Origin: CAMLIZ01 sp036231905
GTDB lineage: Bacteria > Pseudomonadota > Gammaproteobacteria > Burkholderiales > Burkholderiaceae_C
Direction: 5' to 3'
NCBI RefSeq assembly: GCF_036231905.1
Contig: NZ_JAZARE010000011.1
Location: forward strand, 186,001 to 250,000
Length of the DNA: 64,000 nucleotides
Each line of letters opens with the position of its first letter. Positions within the stretch are counted from its first letter, which is position 1. Positions 46,161-51,723 of the stretch are shown one piece after another. The notes under the pieces were generated by a model. It saw only the letters and a list, made by a program, of their open reading frames with translations. It ran no database searches and was not told where the DNA came from. The position numbers were made by a program, and so were the translations under genes.

Positions 46161-46634
46161 TCAGTCGTGAGCGTCGAGGTTGTGCTTCACGCGCTGCAGC
46201 AGCGCAGCGAGTTGCGCCCGCTCCTTGTCGCTCAGGCCCGCCACGGCCAGCGCCCTCACCTTCTGTCCCTGCTGGCGCAAGGCGCGCTGCACGGCCTCGC
46301 CTTGCACGGTGAGCGCGAGCCGCAGGTTACGTCGGTCGGCCGGGTCGGCTTGCGCCTCCAGCAGCCCCCGCTCGCGCAGGCCCTTGATCAGGCGCGCCAG
46401 CTGCGCCTTGTCGCGGCCGCTGTGCGCCACCAGGTCGCTCTGCGTGGCATCGGGATGGTGGGCAAAGAAGCCCAGCACCTTGCTTTCCATGTGGGTGATG
46501 TCGTGTGGCCCGTCACGCAGCACCTGGTACTGCAGCGACCGGTACTGATGCATCACGGTGTGCACCAGCTCCAGCACGTCATCGTCGCCCAGCATCGTTC
46601 GCGCATGGTTGACTTTATCAACTGACTTGGTCAT
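46161..46634 (-). CDS. MarR-family transcriptional regulator
   Basis: A 157-residue winged-helix regulator. The recognition part is TQSDLVAHSGRDKAQLARLI and the wing follows with ADPADRRNLRLALTVQGEAV, the MarR D-x-R-x-x motif. Dimerisation helices lie at both ends. Start choice is open: 46634 (MTKSVDKVN) or 46595 (MLGDDDVL). GTTGACTTTATCAAC (46608-46622) would lie in the coding region with the first and in the promoter with the second, so the second start is possible. It is divergent from the siderophore-interacting protein and probably controls it. Confidence 0.85.
   Translation of the reverse strand: MTKSVDKVNHARTMLGDDDVLELVHTVMHQYRSLQYQVLRDGPHDITHMESKVLGFFAHHPDATQSDLVAHSGRDKAQLARLIKGLRERGLLEAQADPADRRNLRLALTVQGEAVQRALRQQGQKVRALAVAGLSDKERAQLAALLQRVKHNLDAHD
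46608..46622. promoter_or_regulatory. Inverted repeat near the MarR start, possible operator
   Basis: GTTGA-CTTTA-TCAAC is a perfect 5-bp inverted repeat with a 5-bp AT-rich centre. It sits 51-65 bp before the siderophore-interacting protein start and at or just after the possible MarR starts. A related half (TTGTCAAC) follows at 46646-46653. Autoregulation by MarR is likely but not shown. Confidence 0.45.
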
Positions 46635-46672
46635 GATGGGTGACATTGTCAACCAAACAGGACACCGACGCC

Positions 46673-47410
46673 ATGAGCGACCACCTGAGCGCGCCGCGTG
46701 TGCAGCGCATCCGCCACGAGATCCACCGCCGTGAGCTGCAGGTGCTGCGTGTGCACGACCTCAGCCCGCACATCCGCAGCATCACGCTCACCGGTGACGC
46801 GCTGGATGGCTTCGCCAGCAGCGGCTTCGACGACCATGTGAAGCTGATCCTGGACACGGGCGCGTCGGAGCCGGTGCGACGCGACTACACGCCACGCCGC
46901 TACGACGCCGCTGCCCGCGAGCTGGTGCTGGAGTTCGCACTGCATGGCGATGGCCCCGCCGCCGCCTGGGCGGCCCAGGCGCAGCCCGGCCAACGGGTGG
47001 TTGTGGCCGGACCGCGCGGTTCGTTCGTCATTTCGCCGGACCATGACTGGCACTTGCTGGCCGGTGATGACACCGCCCTGCCAGCTATCGCGCGCCGACT
47101 GGAAGAGCTGCCCGCCGGCGCCCACGCGATCGTGCTGCTGCAGGTGGACCCGCTAGACCGCCGCGCGCTTGTTAGCCGCGCCAACGTAGAGTTGCAATGG
47201 GTGGACGATGCCGAAGGCCTGATCGCTGCCGCACGCCGGCTCACGCTGCCGCCCGGCGAGGGCTACGCCTGGTGCGCCGGCGAAGCCGGCACCATGGCCC
47301 AGCTGCGTCGCGTGCTGGTGGACGAAAAAGGCCTGGACCGCCACGCGGTCCGCGCCAGCGCCTACTGGAAGCGCGGCGCCATCGCGCACCACGAAGACCT
47401 GGAAGCGTGA
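46673..47410 (+). CDS. Siderophore-interacting protein (ferric-siderophore reductase, ViuB/SIP type)
   Basis: A 245-residue flavoprotein. The FAD-binding barrel has RDYTPRRYDAAARELVLEFA with the R-x-Y-T-P-R motif, then GPAAAWAAQAQPGQRVVVAG and GPRGSF. The C-terminal SIP domain has HLLAGDDTALPAIARRLEEL and AWCAGEAGTMAQLRR, ending HRAYWKRG-like (ASAYWKRGAIAHHED). Such enzymes release iron from ferric siderophores using NAD(P)H in the cytoplasm. It is divergent from a MarR regulator; no siderophore uptake genes are adjacent, although a TonB/ExbBD-type cluster follows after 120 bp on the other strand. Confidence 0.9.
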   Translation: MSDHLSAPRVQRIRHEIHRRELQVLRVHDLSPHIRSITLTGDALDGFASSGFDDHVKLILDTGASEPVRRDYTPRRYDAAARELVLEFALHGDGPAAAWAAQAQPGQRVVVAGPRGSFVISPDHDWHLLAGDDTALPAIARRLEELPAGAHAIVLLQVDPLDRRALVSRANVELQWVDDAEGLIAAARRLTLPPGEGYAWCAGEAGTMAQLRRVLVDEKGLDRHAVRASAYWKRGAIAHHEDLEA

Positions 47411-47489
47411 GTACCTCCAGCCTCCGCAGCTGCGCAGCAGCGCGGCCCAGCGGCCGCCGTGGATCTGGCTCCGCCAGGCCACTGGCGGC

Positions 47490-47505
47490 GCCCCCTTGAG
47501 GGGGC
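47490..47505. repeat. GC-rich intergenic dyad between two convergent genes
   Basis: GCCCCC-TTGA-GGGGGC forms a 6-bp stem and is followed by AGCGCCGCAGGCGCT, itself a second dyad (AGCGCC-GCA-GGCGCT, 47506-47520). No T-run. Similar CCCCC/GGGGG dyads followed by CAGCG occur at 49181-49195 and 3450-3468. They may serve as terminators of the convergent genes or as a dispersed intergenic repeat. Confidence 0.5.
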
Positions 47506-47534
47506 AGCGCCGCAGGCGCTCCGAGGGTGGGCCA

Positions 47535-48656
47535 TCAGGACGGGAGAAAGTCCACCGGGTACGTGATCACGATCTGGTTCACGTCCTTGGCGCCAAAGTC
47601 GAACTGGCGGATGCGCGCGAGCAACTTGCCTTCCAGCTCGGCGGCATGCAGATCGCTGGACTCGATACGGCAGTCCACCACGTTGCCAGCCGGTGCGATC
47701 GTGAGCTTGAGCACCACCTTGCCCTGCAGCGAGGGGTCTTCGCGCAGCGCCCGGTTGTAGATCGCGTAGATCGCGCCCTTGTTGCGCTCGAACACGAGGC
47801 GGATCTCCTCGATCGAGCGCGACGGTTTGCCGCCACCGCCGGCCTGCAAGGTGCCGCCCTTGCCGCCGCCACTGCCCACGCCCATGCCGTTGCCGTCGCC
47901 CTTGCCGCCGCGCACACCGCCGGCGCCTGCGCCACCCCCACCGCCGCCACCGGCCACGCCGGCCACCAGCGTGGTGGCCCGGCCGGCCAGGCCGCCGCCG
48001 CCGGTGTCCCGGCTGTAGCCCGCGGTGTTGATGCCGCCGCTGCCGCCGGTGGCGTTGGAGGTGATCAGCGATCGATCCGGCAGGCCGGGCTCCTTGCCCG
48101 CTCCCACGCCCACGCCGACACCACTGCCGACCCCCTTCCCCGGTTTGATGTCCTGGTTGAGCTGCACGGCCACCGGCGCGCCGCGCAGTTCTGCCAGCTC
48201 ATTGCTCATGGCCAGCAGGCCGACGCCAGCCGCCTTGCGGCGGATGCCGTCCAGCACTTCACCGGGCGGTTTGTTGGGCTGCGGGTTGCGCGCTTCGGGC
48301 GCCACCGCATGCTTCATCGTCGGCTCGGCTTTCACCGGCTTGCTTGGCTTGGCGGCCTCCGCCTTGGCGGTCGGCGCGGGCACCGGTGGCTCTTTCGTGC
48401 GCTCCGCCTTCACCACCGGGGGTGGTGGTGGCGGTGGCGCTTCGCGTTCCAGCACCAGCTTGGTGAGGCGCGGCGGCAGCTCCTGCGGCCGGGCCCGGTC
48501 TTCCTTCATCACCGGCAACCACGGCAAGGCAATGGCCAGCAGCAGGCTGACCAGCAGCACCCGCTGCACGATGCGTTTGAAGCGCACCTCGTCGTCGCTG
48601 GACACCGACCATGGCAGGACCGGCGCGCGGAATGAAACGGCGAGTGTGGCGCTCAT
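47535..48656 (-). CDS. AgmX/TonB-like energy-transducing protein
   Basis: A 373-residue inner-membrane protein. One hydrophobic helix (VLLVSLLLAIALPWLPV, about 34-50) is followed by a Pro/Lys-rich spacer (EAPPPPPPPVVKAERTKE), a long Gly-rich stretch (about 175-275, AGVAGGGGGGGAGAGG) and a folded C-terminal domain (IRLVFERNKGAIYAIYNRAL ... GKVVLKLTIAPAGNVVDCRI), the AgmX/PglI C-terminal domain related to TonB. It begins with an ATG whose A is the last base of the exbD stop. It should span the periplasm and move with the ExbB/ExbD motor, and is the last gene of the 16-gene run. Confidence 0.87.
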   Translation of the reverse strand: MSATLAVSFRAPVLPWSVSSDDEVRFKRIVQRVLLVSLLLAIALPWLPVMKEDRARPQELPPRLTKLVLEREAPPPPPPPVVKAERTKEPPVPAPTAKAEAAKPSKPVKAEPTMKHAVAPEARNPQPNKPPGEVLDGIRRKAAGVGLLAMSNELAELRGAPVAVQLNQDIKPGKGVGSGVGVGVGAGKEPGLPDRSLITSNATGGSGGINTAGYSRDTGGGGLAGRATTLVAGVAGGGGGGGAGAGGVRGGKGDGNGMGVGSGGGKGGTLQAGGGGKPSRSIEEIRLVFERNKGAIYAIYNRALREDPSLQGKVVLKLTIAPAGNVVDCRIESSDLHAAELEGKLLARIRQFDFGAKDVNQIVITYPVDFLPS

Positions 48657-49147
48657 CACGACCCCCTCTGCCGCACGGCAAACGATACGTCGCTGAACCC
48701 CGCGCGGGCCGCCGTGTACATCACCTTGCGCAGCAGCTGGTAGGGGATGTCCTTGTCACCCATCAGCGTGACGGCCTTGGCCTGCCCTTCGTTCTCCTTG
48801 CGGATCACCTGGCGGCTGGCCTGCAGGTCGAGCTCGGCCTTCAGGGGCTCGATCAGATCGCCCTGCCCGGCCAAGGTGTCGGTCACCGACGCAATGCGCC
48901 GGCCTTCAACCAGGATCTCGGTGCCGCTGACCACCACCACCACGGTTTCGCGCGGGCTTTTTTCCGACACCGACTCGGGCAGCTTCACCGCCTTGGTGCT
49001 GGGCAGCAGCTCCACACCCCCCGCACTGGAGAGCAGGAAGAAGATCAGGATGGTGAACACGTCGATCAACGAGACGAGGTTCATGTCCACCATCGTCTGG
49101 TTGCGGTTCTTGCGTTCCGCGCGTTTCTGGATCGGGGTGAGTTTCAT
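48656..49147 (-). CDS. exbD: ExbD/TolR-family protein 1 (with conserved Asp)
   Basis: A 163-residue protein with one N-terminal membrane helix and a periplasmic domain. The helix holds LVSLIDVFTILIFFLLSSAG, where Asp29 fits the proton-carrying Asp of ExbD/TolR. The periplasmic part (about 50-160) includes SGTEILVEGRRIASV and VTLMGDKDIPYQLLRKVMY, matching the TolR/ExbD fold. The start MKLTPIQKRAERKNRN has the basic cytoplasmic end. It overlaps the AgmX/TonB-like gene by one base and lies 81 bp after the second exbD. Confidence 0.9.
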   Translation of the reverse strand: MKLTPIQKRAERKNRNQTMVDMNLVSLIDVFTILIFFLLSSAGGVELLPSTKAVKLPESVSEKSPRETVVVVVSGTEILVEGRRIASVTDTLAGQGDLIEPLKAELDLQASRQVIRKENEGQAKAVTLMGDKDIPYQLLRKVMYTAARAGFSDVSFAVRQRGS

Positions 49148-49180
49148 GTCGGTACCGCCCGGCCGTCCGAAGGTACTGAC

Positions 49181-49195
49181 GCCCCCGCGGGGGGC
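49181..49195. repeat. GC-rich dyad between the two exbD genes
   Basis: GCCCCC-GCG-GGGGGC, followed by AGCGAACGAAGTGAGCG. It lies in the 81-bp gap between the exbD genes and belongs to the same kind of element as those at 3450 and 47490. Being inside a presumed operon, it may attenuate rather than end transcription. Confidence 0.45.
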
Positions 49196-49228
49196 AGCGA
49201 ACGAAGTGAGCGTGGGGGCTGGTTCATG

Positions 49229-49720
49229 TCACTTCCTCACCGGCGCATCGCCAACGGAGATGTTGGGAAACAAGTCCGCCTTCACCACCTTGCCGTCCTT
49301 GGCCGTGTTGGCCGAGCGCATCGCATCCATCACCTGCACCAGCGTGTCGTACGGTGTGTTCGGCTCGGCCAGCACGGTGGCGTCGGCCTTGTCCGGGAAG
49401 CGCGTCTTGATCTGCACCATCAGCGCGGCCAGCGAGTGCACGTCCTGGCCCTTGGCCGTGACGGGGATGCGCTGGATCAACCCGCCGATGCGGTCGCCGA
49501 CCTCCAGCGCGTCGGGGCGGATCACCACCTCGAGCTGCAGGTTGTCGGGCTTGAGTTGCTCCACCGCACCGCTGCTTTGCGCCGGCAGCGTGAGGTCGAT
49601 GACCGCCAGGCGCGAGAACACCGCGGTGGACAGCAGGAACGGCACCAGCACGACGATCAGGTTGATGAACGCCGTGATCTCCAGGTGGGCCGGCGTCTTG
49701 CGCAGGCGTCTTACTCGCAT
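49229..49720 (-). CDS. ExbD/TolR-family protein 2, membrane Asp replaced by Asn
   Basis: A 163-residue ExbD-like protein. The membrane helix reads HLEITAFINLIVVLVPFLLS; aligning FINLIVVL with the ExbD motif FIDVMLVL puts Asn20 at the position of the conserved proton-binding Asp. The periplasmic domain (LKPDNLQLEVVIRPDALEVG, ADATVLAEPNTPYDTLVQVM) keeps the family fold. Because the other exbD in the cluster has the Asp, the two probably form a heteromeric stator in which only one subunit conducts. A similar pairing of TolR-type proteins is known in Myxococcus gliding/Agl systems. Confidence 0.87.
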   Translation of the reverse strand: MRVRRLRKTPAHLEITAFINLIVVLVPFLLSTAVFSRLAVIDLTLPAQSSGAVEQLKPDNLQLEVVIRPDALEVGDRIGGLIQRIPVTAKGQDVHSLAALMVQIKTRFPDKADATVLAEPNTPYDTLVQVMDAMRSANTAKDGKVVKADLFPNISVGDAPVRK

Positions 49721-49793
49721 GGGGGTTGCTCCAGCGGTGTTGTTCTTTTCGGCGATCGGGCGGGATCGGGCCGGCGGGGCGCTGTGCGCCGCT

Positions 49794-49986
49794 CATGTCC
49801 CCCGGCGCGGGCTGCGCCCACGCCTCCTCCTTTACTTCGCTCTGCACAACGCCCCACCGGCCCGATCTGGCACCACGGGAGCACTGCCGCGAGCGGCCCC
49901 ATCGGTGATTGGACGAGTGGGCTGGGTGGCCAGCGCAGTGAAGTAAAGGAGGAGGCCGCGGCCGCAGGCCGCGGCCGGGGGACATG
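49794..49986. repeat. Imperfect inverted repeat, 52-bp arms, between exbD2 and exbB
   Basis: Left arm 49794-49845 and right arm 49935-49986 are inverted copies, 89 bp apart. Twelve bases at the outer ends (CATGTCCCCCGG) and seventeen near the inner ends (GCCTCCTCCTTTACTTC) match exactly, while the middle differs. The whole 311-bp gap has no gene. It looks like a small non-coding repeated element inside the operon, perhaps a REP/MITE-like unit or a regulatory stem. Confidence 0.65.
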
Positions 49987-50032
49987 AACGGGGCTGGTCG
50001 CCCAGCCCACTTGTCTCGCTCGGTCCATGAAC

Positions 50033-50680
50033 TCAGCGCCCCTGCTCAGCCTTCAAGCGCTGAACCAGGTTCAGAAAGCTGATCTTCGCGGCCTCCAACC
50101 CGTCCACGATCTCGCTGGTCTTTGCCTGCAGGAAGGCATGGATCAGCAGGAAGGGAATCGCCACCATCAGCGCGAACGCGGTGTTGTTCATCGCGATCGA
50201 GATCGATGCGGACAGCATCTCGGACTTCTCGGCCGGGTTCACCTGCGCCACCGCGGTAAAGCCCTTGATCAGGCCGATGATGGTGCCCAGCAGGCCCACC
50301 AGGGTGATCACGTTGGCGAAGGTGGCGATGTAGTGGGTGCGCTTTTCCAGGCGCGGCACGATTTCCATCATGCCTTCCTCCATCGCCGCGTCCAGGTCCT
50401 CGCGGCGGCCGGGGCTTTGCATGCGGGCCAGGCCATAGCTCACGATCTTGCCGATCGCGGCGTCGGACTTGGCGGTGATGCCGTGCACTTCCTTGAACTG
50501 GCCCTGCTGCAGCATCGGCAGCACATGCGACCAGACCTTGCGGTTCTCGCTGCGGGCCTTGTTCAGGAAGATGAAGCGCTCGATCGCGATCGCGAGGCCC
50601 AGCGCCATGATCAACAGGCTGGGATAGATGAACAGGCCGCAGTCCTGGAAGAACTTCACTGCCGTGCTGAATGCATTCAT
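50033..50680 (-). CDS. exbB: MotA/TolQ/ExbB proton channel family protein
   Basis: A 215-residue inner-membrane protein with three helices: IYPSLLIMALGLAIAIERFI (about 18-38), and after a cytoplasmic loop, YIATFANVITLVGLLGTIIG (about 120-140) and NNTAFALMVAIPFLLIHAFL (about 165-185). VGLLGTIIGLI followed by the A-x-x-x-T of NNTAFALMVAIPF is the proton-channel signature. It forms the pentameric stator around ExbD dimers. The start at 50680 has GGAGAG well placed. It lies 39 bp after the small secreted protein and 312 bp before exbD2. Confidence 0.92.
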   Translation of the reverse strand: MNAFSTAVKFFQDCGLFIYPSLLIMALGLAIAIERFIFLNKARSENRKVWSHVLPMLQQGQFKEVHGITAKSDAAIGKIVSYGLARMQSPGRREDLDAAMEEGMMEIVPRLEKRTHYIATFANVITLVGLLGTIIGLIKGFTAVAQVNPAEKSEMLSASISIAMNNTAFALMVAIPFLLIHAFLQAKTSEIVDGLEAAKISFLNLVQRLKAEQGR

Positions 50681-50719
50681 GGGGTCACTCTCCAAAGTCG
50701 CTTTGAGTCTTCAATCACT

Positions 50720-51022
50720 TCATTTCGGCTGCGCTGCCGCAGCACGCGCCTGCACCTGTGCGTCGTATTGCACGTGGCGGCGGAACACATCCCGGTCCAC
50801 GGGGGCGAGCGCCTCGTCGAGCACACTCACCACCGGGCGGCCGGACAGGTCGCCCGCCGTGGGCTTCTTCCAGGGCACGATGTAGAGCACCTTGGGCAAC
50901 TCGCGGTTGCCGATGATCTGGGTGCGGTCGATGTTGGCCTGGTCCGGGCTTTGAGCGGGCGGCGGTGTCTGCGCCCATGCGGGCAGGCACAGCACCGCCA
51001 GGCATGCTGCGAGCATCTTCAT
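50720..51022 (-). CDS. Small secreted protein of the envelope cluster, 100 residues
   Basis: An exported protein (signal peptide 1-18, ending AWA) of unknown family. The mature part is short and polar: DRTQIIGNRELPKVLYIVPW, then KPTAGDLSGRPVVSVLDEAL and a helical Ala/Gln-rich end. The NRELPKVLYIVPWK segment looks like a conserved core. It overlaps the TPR lipoprotein stop by four bases (ATGA) and precedes exbB, so translation is coupled. It might be a periplasmic link between motor and outer-membrane parts. Confidence 0.7.
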   Translation of the reverse strand: MKMLAACLAVLCLPAWAQTPPPAQSPDQANIDRTQIIGNRELPKVLYIVPWKKPTAGDLSGRPVVSVLDEALAPVDRDVFRRHVQYDAQVQARAAAAQPK

Positions 51023-51723
51023 GATTTCTCCTTGCCGCTGGCCGCCACCGCGGGCGGCTTGCGGTTCTTGAGGTCCGCGACCCACTTGCTCACCACCGGG
51101 TCGCCGGCGGGCGACAGCGCGAGATAGCGTTCGTACAGCGCCAGCGCGCGGGCGCCGTCCCACAGGTACAGGTCGTGCAGCACCGCCAGGTTGAGCACGG
51201 CCGCGGCGTAGTTCGGGTCGAGCGCCATTGCTTTTTCGTAGGCCTCGCGAGCCTTGGCGAACTGGCCTTGCTGGCGATAGGCGATGCCGAGCTGATTGAG
51301 GTACAGCGGCTGCTCGGGGCTGGCCTGCACCGCCCGCTCGAGCTCGGCCACCGCCTCGGGCAGCTTGCCGGCCTGGCGATGGATGAGGCCCAGGTTGGCA
51401 TGCGGGCCGCCGAACTCCGGTTTGGACTGGGCCAGTGCGCGCAACGCGCGTTCGGCCTCGTCGGTGCGGCCGGCGCGCAGCAGGCGCAGTGCATCGTCAA
51501 AGGCACGTTGCACCGAGGGGTTCACCGGCGTCGTGGGGGCAGCGCGGGCCACCGGCGCTGCTGCTGGGTTGGTTGCGGTCGTCGTCGGCGACGCGGCCGG
51601 CGCCGCGCCTGCAGGCGCCGGCGCCGGCTTGCCACCCAGCGCCTCGGGCAAGGATCCACAGCCCGCCAGCGCGCACAGCGCCGCCAGCAGCCCGGCGCGC
51701 AGCAGCGTGTCAGCGGATCGCAT
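51019..51723 (-). CDS. TPR-repeat lipoprotein
   Basis: A 234-residue lipoprotein (lipobox LAGC, Cys22). After an Ala/Pro/Thr-rich linker (about 25-75) four TPR units follow: ALRLLRAGRTDEAERALRAL, PHANLGLIHRQAGKLPEAVA, LYLNQLGIAYRQQGQFAKAR and YAAAVLNLAVLHDLYLWDGA. The layout resembles the TPR components associated with TonB-like and gliding motor systems. The start overlaps the upstream TPR gene by 14 nt and the stop overlaps the next gene by four, so it is within a tightly coupled unit. Confidence 0.85.
   Translation of the reverse strand: MRSADTLLRAGLLAALCALAGCGSLPEALGGKPAPAPAGAAPAASPTTTATNPAAAPVARAAPTTPVNPSVQRAFDDALRLLRAGRTDEAERALRALAQSKPEFGGPHANLGLIHRQAGKLPEAVAELERAVQASPEQPLYLNQLGIAYRQQGQFAKAREAYEKAMALDPNYAAAVLNLAVLHDLYLWDGARALALYERYLALSPAGDPVVSKWVADLKNRKPPAVAASGKEKS

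Noticed and set aside
47535..50680. Plain siderophore TonB-ExbB-ExbD uptake system
   Set aside because: The transducer has the AgmX/PglI C-terminal domain and a Gly-rich spacer, two unlike ExbD proteins are present, and no TonB-dependent receptor lies nearby.
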